From positions 42,723-106,722 of the forward strand of contig DDWT01000025.1 of the NCBI GenBank assembly GCA_002347365.1: a stretch of 64,000 nucleotides of DNA, read 5' to 3'. The DNA is from Actinobacteria bacterium UBA2279 (GTDB lineage Bacteria > Actinomycetota > Coriobacteriia > Anaerosomatales > Anaerosomataceae). A program made the translations under genes and the position numbers. The notes below the pieces were generated by a model. That model ran no database searches. It was given only the letters and a program-made list of their open reading frames with translations, and had not been told where the DNA came from. Positions 50,816 through 59,883 of the stretch are shown here, in pieces. Within the stretch, counting starts at the first letter, position 1, and the number at the start of each line of letters is the position of its first letter.

Positions 50816-53215
50816 ATGAAGACATCACAGCACCCGACATTCGCCCGTGTCGTCGTTGACCTTCCGACGCGTGCACTAAGCGATCCATTCGACTATGCCG
50901 TCCCTCCCGAGCTTGTGGGAGAGCTGCGTGTCGGCGTGCCGGTACTCGTCCCTCTCGGCTCCACGAAAGCCGTCGGCTATGTCGTATCGCTGGGCGATTC
51001 CTCCGATGTCACGGACGTCAGGCCGTTGGAGCGGATTCTCGGAGATCGCCTCTTTGACGAGACCGCGTTCGATCTTGCTCACTGGATCGCGGACGAATAC
51101 CTCGCCCCTTTGAGCGAAGCTTTGCGCCTATTCCTGCCCCCCGGAGGATCTCCGCGGTTAGTGCGAGGCTATCGTACGGCCGGTGATCGACCCACTGGCG
51201 AGGCCGGTTCACTCTTCGACCTGGCTGCCCGGCCCGACGGAGTGAGCGACGGTGAGCTTGGCCGGCCGGGTTCGTCGCGTCGGCGACAAGCTGCACAACT
51301 CACCACCGCCGGGGTGCTCGCACGTACCTATGACCTGCATCCGCCGCGAGTGTCTGCGGTGTCGGAACGTTTTGCCGCCCTGACTGACGCAGCGTGCGAC
51401 TTCACTCCTGCCCGGGGTGCATCGATGCAGCGGGCGGTCATGTCCGCGCTGGGCAGCGGGCCCGTTTCCACCGCGGAGCTACGAGCAGAGCTCGGGGCGG
51501 TCGATGGAGCGCTACGGCGACTCTCGGACCTCGGCGTGGTCGAACTCCTCGAGAGACAAAGGCTCCGCTTGCCTGCAAGCCGTTCACGACATGCTCCACG
51601 TCACGAACAGCTCTCATCGGGACAGTCCGATGCACTGGCCGCTATTCGTGCGGCTGGCGCCCGCGGAGGCGGAGTCGTCCTGCTTGACGGCGTGACAGGC
51701 TCCGGGAAGACCGAGGTGTATCTGCGCTCGATCGAGGAGATCCTCACAGAGGGTGGACGCGCGATCGTACTCGTTCCTGAGATATCCCTGACTCCGCAGA
51801 CAGTGGGGAGATTCAGGTCGCGCTTCGGCGACCGTGTCGCTGTCCTTCACAGCCGCCTGTCGGATGGCGAACGATACGATCAGTGGCGGCTGGCCCTGGA
51901 CGGAGCGGTGGACGTGGTCGTCGGTGCGCGCTCGGCTCTCTTCGCGCCACTTCCCGACGTCCGGCTGGTCGTCATCGACGAGGAACACGAGAGTTCCTAC
52001 AAGCAGTCCAGCACGCCGCGGTACCATGCGCGACAGGTGGCGGCCAAGCTCTGCGAGAACCGGCACGCCACACTCGTCTTGGGCTCTGCCACTCCCAGCA
52101 TGGAAGCGATGGCGTCAGCCGACGAGGGAGCGTACACCCGTGTCGTACTCGATCAACGCGTAGGCGGGGGCACCCTCCCAGCCGTCACCGTGGTCGACAT
52201 GGGTGCGGAATTCGCCGACGGTCATCGGTCGATGTTCTCCCGACCGCTGCTGGACGCACTGCGCTTAACGCTCGCGGATGGGGAGAAGGCGGTATTACTG
52301 CTCAACCGACGTGGATACGCATCGTTTCTCCTTTGCCGAGAGTGTGGGTATGTGCCTCAGTGCGAATCCTGCTCGGTGTCTTTGACGTTCCACGAGCAAG
52401 GCAACGTTCTGCTATGCCATCACTGTGGTGCGAAGACCCCGGTTCCCCCGGTTTGCCCTCGCTGCTCCAGTCCTTTCTTGCGACGCTTCGGCGCCGGCAC
52501 ACAGCGCGTCGAGGAGGATCTGCTGCTGGAGTTTCCCGGCGTCAATGTGGTGCGCATGGACGCAGACACCACAAGCGGGAAGTCGGGTCATGAGCGGGCT
52601 CTCCTCGAGTTCGAGGCTTTGGGTAGCGGGATCTTGCTCGGGACTCAGATGGTGGCGAAAGGTCTGGACTATCCCGAGGTCACACTTGTCGGCGTCATCA
52701 ATGCGGACACCACCATGCATATCCCGGACTTTCGATCGGGCGAGCGAACCTTCCAGCTCCTGGAGCAGGTCGCCGGGCGGGCGGGCAGAGGCGTCCGTCC
52801 CGGACGAGTCGTCATCCAGACATACTGGCCCGATCACCCGGCGGTACGGGCAGTCGCAATGCGGGATCCAGAACTCCTCTACGCCGAGGAGCGCAGCGCA
52901 CGGAGCGCACTTCGCTATCCGCCGTACGGACGTCTGGTAAACATCGTCGTGACGTCGCGCAGCATCGATGAGGCTCGGTCGGTCGCCGGCCTTGTCGCTA
53001 CCGCCCTCACGTCATCCGTCCCGGATGACTGGGACGTTCTGGGGCCGGCTCCCGCCCCGATCGCCAGGCTCAAGGAGCGGCACCGGTGGCACGTTCTTCT
53101 GAAGTCCCCGCCTGACGCGCACACCGCGCCCGTCGTGGCGCCTGTCATCGCTTCGGTGCGCATGCCTGACGGTGTCGTCGTGGTGGTCGACGTCGACCCT
53201 GTCGACCTCGTCTGA
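50816..53215 (+). CDS. priA: Primosomal protein N' (PriA helicase)
   Basis: PriA is the 3'-5' helicase that restarts stalled replication forks. From ATG 50816 the 799-residue protein has an N-terminal DNA-binding domain, Walker A GVTGSGKTEVYL, the DEEHESSYKQ box, and eight zinc cysteines in four CxxC pairs (CREC, CESC, CHHC, CPRC), followed by helicase motifs such as GTQMVAKGLDYP and QVAGRAGRG. Domain order and length are canonical. The stop overlaps the -35 box of the def promoter. Confidence 0.95.
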   Translation: MKTSQHPTFARVVVDLPTRALSDPFDYAVPPELVGELRVGVPVLVPLGSTKAVGYVVSLGDSSDVTDVRPLERILGDRLFDETAFDLAHWIADEYLAPLSEALRLFLPPGGSPRLVRGYRTAGDRPTGEAGSLFDLAARPDGVSDGELGRPGSSRRRQAAQLTTAGVLARTYDLHPPRVSAVSERFAALTDAACDFTPARGASMQRAVMSALGSGPVSTAELRAELGAVDGALRRLSDLGVVELLERQRLRLPASRSRHAPRHEQLSSGQSDALAAIRAAGARGGGVVLLDGVTGSGKTEVYLRSIEEILTEGGRAIVLVPEISLTPQTVGRFRSRFGDRVAVLHSRLSDGERYDQWRLALDGAVDVVVGARSALFAPLPDVRLVVIDEEHESSYKQSSTPRYHARQVAAKLCENRHATLVLGSATPSMEAMASADEGAYTRVVLDQRVGGGTLPAVTVVDMGAEFADGHRSMFSRPLLDALRLTLADGEKAVLLLNRRGYASFLLCRECGYVPQCESCSVSLTFHEQGNVLLCHHCGAKTPVPPVCPRCSSPFLRRFGAGTQRVEEDLLLEFPGVNVVRMDADTTSGKSGHERALLEFEALGSGILLGTQMVAKGLDYPEVTLVGVINADTTMHIPDFRSGERTFQLLEQVAGRAGRGVRPGRVVIQTYWPDHPAVRAVAMRDPELLYAEERSARSALRYPPYGRLVNIVVTSRSIDEARSVAGLVATALTSSVPDDWDVLGPAPAPIARLKERHRWHVLLKSPPDAHTAPVVAPVIASVRMPDGVVVVVDVDPVDLV

Positions 53216-53240
53216 CAGTTGAGGGTGTGCGTTGTAGAAT
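53212..53240 (+). promoter_or_regulatory. Promoter for def-fmt-rsmB
   Basis: CTGACA (53212-53217), 17 bp and TAGAAT (53235-53240) match the sigma-70 consensus well. The predicted start near 53247 leaves a leader of about 68 nt before def. Confidence 0.65.
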
Positions 53241-53314
53241 AATGGACGCTGCACGCGGCAAGATTCTTGCTTGAAACGCACTGTCGGACACCTACCACCG
53301 GGAGCAGCCCACAG

Positions 53315-53812
53315 ATGGAAGTGTTGTGTCATCCGAACCCCGTACTCAAGCAGCATGCTGCTGAAATAGACGTCTCCACTGACGCCGACCTTCGATCCTT
53401 GGTCCGCACCATGGCCGAGGCGATGTATGAGCACGCAGGCGTAGGCCTGGCCGCGCCTCAGATCGGTGTCGCCAAACGCGTGATCGTCTTCGACGTTGAC
53501 GAGCGTCTCTCAGCACTGTGCAATCCCGTGATCGTCGAGCGTTCAGGGGAGACACTCGTCGATGAGGAAGGATGCCTCTCCGTCCCTGGCATCTCGGTGC
53601 CGATCGAGCGCTCGGAGTGGGTCGTCTGCAACGGCGTGACATTGGACGGCAAAGAGGTCACCCTTCGTGCGGATGACTTCCTGGCACGCGTACTGCAGCA
53701 CGAGATCGATCACCTTGATGGAGTACTCATCCTCGATCGCCTCCAACTCGACGACCGCAAAGAGGCCGTCAAAGCCTACAACGCGCTGATGGAAGCCGAG
53801 CGTACCGACTGA
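53315..53812 (+). CDS. def: Peptide deformylase
   Basis: Def removes the formyl group from nascent proteins. From ATG 53315 the 165-residue protein has all three metal/active-site motifs: GVGLAAPQIG, EEGCLSVPG and LQHEIDHLDG. It is followed by fmt and rsmB, the classical def-fmt-rsmB (fmu) cluster, so addition and removal of the formyl group are encoded side by side. An upstream in-frame start lies within the leader and is unlikely. Confidence 0.97.
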   Translation: MEVLCHPNPVLKQHAAEIDVSTDADLRSLVRTMAEAMYEHAGVGLAAPQIGVAKRVIVFDVDERLSALCNPVIVERSGETLVDEEGCLSVPGISVPIERSEWVVCNGVTLDGKEVTLRADDFLARVLQHEIDHLDGVLILDRLQLDDRKEAVKAYNALMEAERTD

Positions 53813-53832
53813 CACCGCGCGAAGGGGGGCTA

Positions 53833-54756
53833 ATGGACGTCGTCTTCATGGGCACGCCCGAGTTCGCCGTGCCGAGCCTACGGGTGCTCGCTGCGTCGCA
53901 CCGCGTGCGCGCAGTCTACACGCGTCCCGATGCCGTTTCGCGGCGGGGCAGCGCACTTGTGGCGCCACCCGTCAAGGTGATAGCCGAGAAGCTGGGACTG
54001 CCCGTTGTGCAGCCTTCAACCCTCCGGGACAGCGCGGAGACCGATCGGCTGAGGGCACTCGCGCCGGACGTCATCTGCGTCGCGGCCTACGGCATGATCC
54101 TGCCTTCGGACATCCTCGCCATACCGCGCTTCGGATGCATCAACGTGCACGCTTCGCTACTTCCACGCTATCGCGGGGCTGCACCGATCCACCGGGCCAT
54201 CCTTGAAGGGGAGACAACGCTCGGTGTCAGCATCATGCTGATGGAGGAGGGACTCGACACCGGTCCGTACGCCCTCCAGCGCTCTCTGCCTGCCGGGGAT
54301 CGCACAGTCCCTGAGCTGACCGCGCTGCTTGCCGAGGAAGGTGCGCAAGCACTACTGGAGGTTCTCGATACCCTTGAGTCGGGCACCGTCTCGTGGACGC
54401 AACAGGACGAGTCGCAAGCTACGTATGCAGCGAAGATCACTCGCTCGGATGTAGCCCTTCGTCCAGACTGTACCGTCGCCGAGGCGCTTAGAAGGGTACG
54501 CGTCTCGACGCGACAGGCGCCGTCGCGCCTTCGGGTGGGCGACATGGACCTCACAGTCGTTTCCGCCTCGGTCAGTGATACCGAGCTCGCGCAGGGAAGC
54601 GTCAGCGCCGGATCCTCCGGCCTGCTCATCGGTGTGCGGGACGGCTCGCTGAGTCTCGACCGTATTCGACCTGCAGGCAGATCCGACATGGACGGCGTCG
54701 CCTGGGTCTGCGGCGCTCGACTGCCCGCCACATGTACATGGAAGGCTCCCTTATGA
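53833..54756 (+). CDS. fmt: Methionyl-tRNA formyltransferase
   Basis: Fmt formylates initiator Met-tRNA with 10-formyl-THF. The 307-residue protein has VVFMGTPEFAVPSL at the N terminus, the catalytic-site segments INVHASLLPRYRGAAPIHRA and EEGLDTGPY, and the C-terminal OB-like domain. ATG 53833 follows GAAGGGGG. The stop overlaps the rsmB ATG by 4 bp. Confidence 0.96.
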   Translation: MDVVFMGTPEFAVPSLRVLAASHRVRAVYTRPDAVSRRGSALVAPPVKVIAEKLGLPVVQPSTLRDSAETDRLRALAPDVICVAAYGMILPSDILAIPRFGCINVHASLLPRYRGAAPIHRAILEGETTLGVSIMLMEEGLDTGPYALQRSLPAGDRTVPELTALLAEEGAQALLEVLDTLESGTVSWTQQDESQATYAAKITRSDVALRPDCTVAEALRRVRVSTRQAPSRLRVGDMDLTVVSASVSDTELAQGSVSAGSSGLLIGVRDGSLSLDRIRPAGRSDMDGVAWVCGARLPATCTWKAPL

Positions 54757-56117
54757 CAGTCTCGGTCTCTCGCACTGCCGCTCTGCGCGTGCTGTCGGAC
54801 ATACGCCGCCGGGGCGCATTCTCGCGACCGGTCGTCGACGCGGCACTGTCCAAGTCAGGATTGTCGCGTGAAGACGCGGGGTTTGCGACCCGACTCGTGT
54901 ACACGGTCATCTCGGCCGAAGGCATGCTTGACTCGGTGATCGATGAGTTCGCCAAGCGCCCTGGCGCGGTCGAACCCCAGGTGCGAGATGTCCTCAGACT
55001 CTCGATCGCAGAGCTCCTGTTCTTGCGGACGCCGGCGCGCGCTGCGGTGCACCAGGGTGTGGACGCCGTGCGTCACGCGCGTCCCGCTGCCGCCGGGTTC
55101 GCCAACGCGGTGCTTCGCAGGATCGCCGAGCAAGCGGATACATTCCCGTGGGGCGACCCACGGACCGACCGCAAGGCGCTCGAACGAGCCTCCGCTATGC
55201 CGCCCTGGCTTGTCGACCGCTTCATCGAAGACCTGGGCGAGGCAGCTGCCAGAGAGGCCCTTCTCGCGGGCATGGAACCGCCGCCCTTGTTCGTACGCGT
55301 GAATCCCTTCCGCGCGACACGTCAACAAGCCTTCGACCGGGTATCGGCGGACGGCGCCCTGCCGCACCCTTCGCCTCCGGATGAGTGGTGCATACGCTGT
55401 GATTCGCCTCATGAGGCGGTACACGGTGCCGCGATCACCTCGGGACTCGTAGTCGTCACTGATGCAGCGGCACAGGTTGCTCCGATGGCGTGTGCGCCGG
55501 TTCCCAGCGCCAGGATTCTGGACGTCGGAGCCGGCAGAGGAACCAAGACCGCCGTCATGCAGGGCCTGGCCCTCTCAGCCGGAGGCCCGGCCGACATCAC
55601 CGCCGTCGATATCCATGAGTTCAAGCTGGCCAGCCTGGATGAGTCCCTTCGCGCACTGGACATCCCGGCCGCACGAACTGAGGTCCTTGACGCTACGGAC
55701 GCCGATGCGCTTGCCGCCATGGGGACCGAGTTCGACGTCGTTCTCCTGGATGCTCCATGCTCCGGTCTTGGCACGCTGCGGCGCCATCCGGAGAAGCGAT
55801 GGCGTGTTCAGCCCGAAGACATCGAAAGAATGGCAGAGCTCCAGCTGTCACTGCTCGAGGCCGCATCACACGTTGTCCGGCGCGGAGGTGTTGTGGTCTA
55901 CTCTACGTGCACGATCACCCACGCGGAGAACCAGGATGTCGTGTCCGGATTTCTCGCGGGGGAGAGGGGACGGGCGTTCTCCGTGAAATCACTCGCTGAC
56001 GTCGCTGGATCGACATGGAGCGGTTTCACTATGCCCGAGGGGTATTTCCGCTCCTGGCCGCAGTCCGGCGGCGCGGATGGACACTTCGTTGCGGCGCTCG
56101 TTCGCACGAAGGCATGA
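54753..56117 (+). CDS. rsmB: 16S rRNA (cytosine-967 C5)-methyltransferase RsmB
   Basis: RsmB methylates C967 of 16S rRNA. I choose ATG 54753, overlapping the fmt stop (ATGA) and preceded by GGAAGG, giving 454 residues; an ATG at 54732 is less likely. The N-terminal NusB-like domain (about 1-135) is followed by the SAM-binding fold with DVGAGRGTKTAVM, the DAPCSGLGTLRRHPEKRW motif and the catalytic YSTCTITHAEN. The final GHFVAALV is typical of the family. Confidence 0.94.
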   Translation: MTVSVSRTAALRVLSDIRRRGAFSRPVVDAALSKSGLSREDAGFATRLVYTVISAEGMLDSVIDEFAKRPGAVEPQVRDVLRLSIAELLFLRTPARAAVHQGVDAVRHARPAAAGFANAVLRRIAEQADTFPWGDPRTDRKALERASAMPPWLVDRFIEDLGEAAAREALLAGMEPPPLFVRVNPFRATRQQAFDRVSADGALPHPSPPDEWCIRCDSPHEAVHGAAITSGLVVVTDAAAQVAPMACAPVPSARILDVGAGRGTKTAVMQGLALSAGGPADITAVDIHEFKLASLDESLRALDIPAARTEVLDATDADALAAMGTEFDVVLLDAPCSGLGTLRRHPEKRWRVQPEDIERMAELQLSLLEAASHVVRRGGVVVYSTCTITHAENQDVVSGFLAGERGRAFSVKSLADVAGSTWSGFTMPEGYFRSWPQSGGADGHFVAALVRTKA

Positions 56118-56155
56118 GACCGGCACGCACCGCTTCGTCTTAGGGAGGACTTCCG

Positions 56156-57121
56156 ATGCGTAACACCCGCATAGTAGAGATGCTCGAAGTGACCGAAGCC
56201 GCCGCACTTGCCGCGGCGCGATGGATGGGGAGGGGCGACAAGCATTCGGCGGACAAGGCTGCCGTCGAAGCGATGCGCAACGCCTTCGACATCATCGATA
56301 TCTCTGGCGAGATCGTGATCGGCGAGGGCGAGCGGGACGAGGCGCCCATGCTCTACATCGGCGAGAAGGTCGGTGCAGGCGGAGAGCCCATCGACATCGC
56401 CGTCGACCCTCTCGAGGGCACGAACCTGACTGCCTACGGGCAGCCCAACTCACTCGCAGTCCTGGCTTTCGGGCCCAAAGGCACGCTTCTGAACGCACCT
56501 GATACGTATATGTGGAAGGTCGCGGCGGGCCCCGCTGCGAACGGCGCCGTCCATATCGATGCCACTCCTACCGAGAACGTCATCAACGTAGCGAAAGCAC
56601 TCAAGCGGCCTGTCGAGGACATCGTTGTCTGCATCCTGGAGAGGGAGCGGCACGAAGACCTGATACGTGAGGTCCGTGCTAGCGGTGCACGGATCCGATT
56701 GATCTCCGACGGAGATGTCTTCGGCGCCGTCGCCACCGCTATCGAGGGCACCGGCATCCACCTGTACATGGGAGCCGGCGGTGCCCCTGAGGGTGTTCTG
56801 GCCGCGACCGCCATGAAGTGCATCGGCGGAACATTCATGGGTCGCTTCCAGTTCCGGAGCGACGAGGAGCGCGCTCGTGCCGAGAAGATGGCCCAGTGCG
56901 ACATCGATGATGTCCTCACGATGGACTGCCTGGTGAACACGGACGAAGCCGCATTCATCGCCACGGGCGTCACCGATGGCGAGATGCTCCGCGGCGTGAA
57001 GTACTTCGGCCAGGGCGCGCGAACGCATTCGATCGCCATGGACAACAAGACCGGAACCGTGCGCTTCATAGAGACCGTGTACCGCACAGGCGTAGAGAAG
57101 TTCTGGGTGCGGATGGACTAG
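56156..57121 (+). CDS. glpX: Class II fructose-1,6-bisphosphatase
   Basis: GlpX hydrolyses fructose 1,6-bisphosphate in gluconeogenesis. The 321-residue protein has the metal-binding IGEGERDEAPMLYIGE, VDPLEGTNLTAYG and the sugar-phosphate segment GAGGAPEGVLAATA. The start ATG 56156 follows TTAGGGAGG. Its stop abuts the 3' end of the opposing FmdB-type gene with no gap. Class II enzymes are the usual FBPase in Actinomycetota. Confidence 0.96.
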   Translation: MRNTRIVEMLEVTEAAALAAARWMGRGDKHSADKAAVEAMRNAFDIIDISGEIVIGEGERDEAPMLYIGEKVGAGGEPIDIAVDPLEGTNLTAYGQPNSLAVLAFGPKGTLLNAPDTYMWKVAAGPAANGAVHIDATPTENVINVAKALKRPVEDIVVCILERERHEDLIREVRASGARIRLISDGDVFGAVATAIEGTGIHLYMGAGGAPEGVLAATAMKCIGGTFMGRFQFRSDEERARAEKMAQCDIDDVLTMDCLVNTDEAAFIATGVTDGEMLRGVKYFGQGARTHSIAMDNKTGTVRFIETVYRTGVEKFWVRMD

Positions 57122-57415
57122 CTACTCCTTGGCGGGGCAGCCGGCACAACCGGTCGTCCCGGATGCAGAGCAGGAGTCGGCGGCTGCAGCTGCCGGCTCC
57201 TTGCTTTTCCCCACGCTTGCAGGCGTTGGAGCCGGCGCGCTGCGTGAGTCCGTGTTGTAAAAGCCGCTGCCTTTGAAGTGAACCCCGACCGGCGTGAAGA
57301 CACGCTTGGTGGCACCGTTGCACTCGGGGCACGTCACAACTCCGCTGTCGGATATCGAACGCACGACCTCGAACGTCGTGTCGCACACGGTGCAGCGGTA
57401 GTCATATGCCGGCAT
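57122..57415 (-). CDS. FmdB-family zinc ribbon protein
   Basis: From ATG 57415 (after AAAGGGAG) the 97-residue protein opens with MPAYDYRCTVCDTTFE and continues to VTCPECNGATKRVF, a CxxC...CxxC zinc ribbon of the FmdB type. The rest is an Ala/Pro/Ser-rich tail that ends in a second cysteine cluster (CSASGTTGCAGC). FmdB-type proteins are small putative regulators whose function is not settled. The gene is separated from the divergent PASTA gene by 114 bp. Confidence 0.9.
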   Translation of the reverse strand: MPAYDYRCTVCDTTFEVVRSISDSGVVTCPECNGATKRVFTPVGVHFKGSGFYNTDSRSAPAPTPASVGKSKEPAAAAADSCSASGTTGCAGCPAKE

Positions 57416-57513
57416 CGGGACTCCCTTTGTAGCATCCAGTCGGCGGCGTCGATATCTGAGCCGCGAAGGTGCAGGATACAACGCACGCAACTGAGAGGGC
57501 AAGGCATCCGAGT

Positions 57514-57522
57514 TGCTATACT
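57514..57522 (+). promoter_or_regulatory. Extended -10 promoter of the PASTA protein gene, possibly leaderless
   Basis: TGcTATACT ends 7 nt before the ATG at 57530. Start selection 7-8 nt downstream would place +1 at or next to the A of the ATG. No ribosome-binding site precedes the ATG. Confidence 0.55.
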
Positions 57523-57529
57523 CGCGCAC

Positions 57530-58600
57530 ATGGACGACAGACCCCGCAGAAGACGACTCATCCCGGCATGGCTTCTCCCGTCAGTGCTGGGGATACTCCT
57601 CGTGCTCGTCGGAGGTGGCCTTCTGGCACGAGCGAACTACGTTGCATCGCTGGTTTCCGTGCCCGACTTCTCGGGCCGCCCGCTGGACGTGGCCGAGGAT
57701 AGCGCGCGACTCAGCGGCCTGAGTATCGAGGTGCTCGGCGATCAGTTCTCCGCAGATGTCGACAAAGGGTCCGTGCTCTCGCAAGACCGCGCGGCAGACA
57801 GTCGGGTGAGGCGCGGGACGACGATAGGCGTGGTTCTATCGGCGGGGACTGAGACCGTGCGCATGCCTGACGTGGTCGGCCTCTCGCTCGAGGAGGCGCG
57901 GGACCGGCTCCGCGATCTGGGACTTGGGGTGACAACGCAAGACGTCGTCTCGGCGGCTACAGCAAGCACCGTGCTTGAATCCTTCCCGTCGGCCGGCGCT
58001 GACGTTCGAACAGGCACCACCGTACGTCTCTCGATTGCGATCGGTGGACCGAGCGGCGACTCGCTTCTGCCATACGACCTCACGGGACTTGTCGTGGCGC
58101 TCGATCCTTCACCCGTCAGCGAGGGGAGCACTGACCTCGCCCTCGATGTCAGTCGTCGCATCCGGTCGCTTCTCGAGGCATCCGGCGCGACCGTCTCCGT
58201 CACACGATCGGTGACCGGCACGATGCCTACAGACGCCGAGCGTGTAGCTTTGCTTGCGGCGTCATCTCCGGACGTCACCCTGGGGCTGTCGCTTTCGACG
58301 CCGGGCACTGCCGGTGTGACTGCACTTGCCGTGCGCTCCACGGAAACGAGTATCACATCTGCTAGCGAGTCTCTGGCGCGGTCTTTCACCACGTCCATGC
58401 GCTTGCCCGGACAGAACATCAACCCCTATCACACGGGCGCCGACGGCGTTCTTGGCAAGGTCCTCGCTCCTGGGATGCGTGTGTGGTTGGGTGATCCGTC
58501 CTCGGCCGACGACAGATCACGCTTCGCCGATCCGAACTGGGCGGATTCCGTTGCCCGAGCGGTCTATCGGGCTTTGGGCGAAACCTTTCGCGGTCAATGA
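57530..58600 (+). CDS. Membrane protein with two PASTA domains and a degenerate amidase domain
   Basis: The 356-residue protein has a short basic N terminus and one membrane helix (about 16-40), so most of it should lie outside the membrane. Two PASTA repeats follow (about 46-112 and 113-180, beginning VSVPDFSGRPLDVAEDSA and VRMPDVVGLSLEEARDRL). The C-terminal part has the layout of an Amidase_3 (cell wall amidase) domain, including a SLLEASGATVSVTRS strand, but the zinc-binding DPGHGG is replaced by LDPSPVS and the SxHxN region by LSLSTPG. It therefore probably binds peptidoglycan without cutting it. An M23 peptidase gene follows. Confidence 0.82.
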   Translation: MDDRPRRRRLIPAWLLPSVLGILLVLVGGGLLARANYVASLVSVPDFSGRPLDVAEDSARLSGLSIEVLGDQFSADVDKGSVLSQDRAADSRVRRGTTIGVVLSAGTETVRMPDVVGLSLEEARDRLRDLGLGVTTQDVVSAATASTVLESFPSAGADVRTGTTVRLSIAIGGPSGDSLLPYDLTGLVVALDPSPVSEGSTDLALDVSRRIRSLLEASGATVSVTRSVTGTMPTDAERVALLAASSPDVTLGLSLSTPGTAGVTALAVRSTETSITSASESLARSFTTSMRLPGQNINPYHTGADGVLGKVLAPGMRVWLGDPSSADDRSRFADPNWADSVARAVYRALGETFRGQ

Positions 58601-58663
58601 GCGTTGACCTGTTCGTGTAGACTGAAGACAAGTTCCGGCAGACGAAACTGATGGGGTTGTTGT

Positions 58664-59671
58664 ATGCGTTCTCGTGTCTTCCGACTCATACTCGCGGTCG
58701 TGACGATCGCTTCGCTTCTTGTACCGGGGATGGCGCTCGCCGCCAAATCAGAGATCCAACAGCTCGAAGAGCAGCTTGCCGGCGTGCGTGCTGAGGCCAA
58801 GAAGGCCGGCGACGCCTACTCTGATGCCTACTGGAAGCTCGACAAGACCAACGCGACCATCGCGCAGAGCGACAAAGAGCTCGCGATTCTCAAAGACGAG
58901 ATGGTCGCGGCATCGGGACGGCTCTCGGAGCGCGCCGCGGAGATGTACCGCTCCGGCGGGGTCGACTACCTGATGCTGCTGTTCACCGCAGACACCCTTG
59001 ATGACATGCTCATGCGTCTGGAGTACGTCCAGCGTCTCGGCACTCAAGACGCCGAGACGATCGCCGAGGTCAAAGCGCTTCAGGACGAACTCAACGCGAA
59101 ACGTGCCTCGATCCTTGAGCTCCAATCGCAACAGTCTTCGGAAGCTGCAGAGCTCAAGAAGAAGTCAGATGCGCTTCAGAAGAAGCTCAAGTCGATACAG
59201 TCCGAGTACAACGCGCTTCAGGCCAAGTTGGATGCAGCGCGCAAGGCGGCCAACAAGCCTGCGACATCGAAAGTCGGCGCCAACGGCATGGTGTTCCCGG
59301 TTCGCGGTGCGTACCACTACTCCAACACATGGGGTGCCGCACGTTCCGGGGGACGAACGCACAAAGGTACAGACATCATGGCCTCAAGGGGCACGCCCTG
59401 CGTAGCCATCATGTCCGGCACCATACGAGCCAAGTCCAGCTCCCTCGGTGGGCTGACGATATGGCTCACCGCCGACAATGGCTGGGCGTTCTACTACGCT
59501 CACCTCAATGCATATGCTCGCACGTCGGGACGCGTGACGGCCGGCCAGGTCATCGGGTACGTGGGTAGCACGGGTAACGCCTCTGCCAGCGCGCCGCACC
59601 TCCACTTCGAGATCCATCCGGGCGGCGGCGCAGCGGTCAATCCGTATCCCTACCTCAGGGCCATGGAGTAG
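58664..59671 (+). CDS. Secreted M23 family metallopeptidase with coiled-coil domain
   Basis: The 335-residue protein has a signal peptide (about residues 1-27, LVPGMALAAK), a long coiled coil (about 28-195) like that of EnvC/PcsB proteins, and a C-terminal LytM/M23 domain. Metal-site residues appear intact: GGRTHKGTDIMA with His and Asp, and APHLHFEIHPGG with the HxH motif. It should cleave peptidoglycan cross-bridges outside the cell, with the coiled coil likely serving autoinhibition or divisome contact. It lies 63 bp after the PASTA gene. Confidence 0.93.
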   Translation: MRSRVFRLILAVVTIASLLVPGMALAAKSEIQQLEEQLAGVRAEAKKAGDAYSDAYWKLDKTNATIAQSDKELAILKDEMVAASGRLSERAAEMYRSGGVDYLMLLFTADTLDDMLMRLEYVQRLGTQDAETIAEVKALQDELNAKRASILELQSQQSSEAAELKKKSDALQKKLKSIQSEYNALQAKLDAARKAANKPATSKVGANGMVFPVRGAYHYSNTWGAARSGGRTHKGTDIMASRGTPCVAIMSGTIRAKSSSLGGLTIWLTADNGWAFYYAHLNAYARTSGRVTAGQVIGYVGSTGNASASAPHLHFEIHPGGGAAVNPYPYLRAME

Positions 59672-59721
59672 GATCTGTTGCACTCACGCGCACGCCATGA
59701 GAGTATTTGCTCGTTCTGAAC

Positions 59722-59808
59722 ACCGTATCGGGAGCTGCGTGAGCGGCTGAGAGGCGGCATGTGCCGCGACCGAAAGACTGCGCCGACAATGCGGAGCAGC
59801 AAGACGGC
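59722..59808 (+). promoter_or_regulatory. TPP (thi-box) riboswitch, somewhat divergent
   Basis: The hallmark GGCTGAGA is at 59745-59752 beside a GGCGGC/GCCGCGACC helix. The second half GACTGCGCCGACAATGCGGA corresponds to the consensus CTGATCTGGATAATGCCAGC, with AGCAGCAAGAC closing. Downstream TCACTCC (59839-59845) can pair with GGAGTGA (59875-59881), which contains the ribosome-binding site of the thiT-like gene. Control of translation by thiamine diphosphate is therefore likely. Confidence 0.82.
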
Positions 59809-59883
59809 GGGGGTCGATGAGACTCCCTCTCAAGTCCCTCACTCCTCCTACGCCGCAGCAGCGGCCGTGAGACTGGAGTGATC

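Noticed and set aside
58604..58623. Promoter for the M23 peptidase gene (TTGACC and TAGACT)
   Set aside because: The two hexamers are only 8 bp apart, so they cannot form one promoter.
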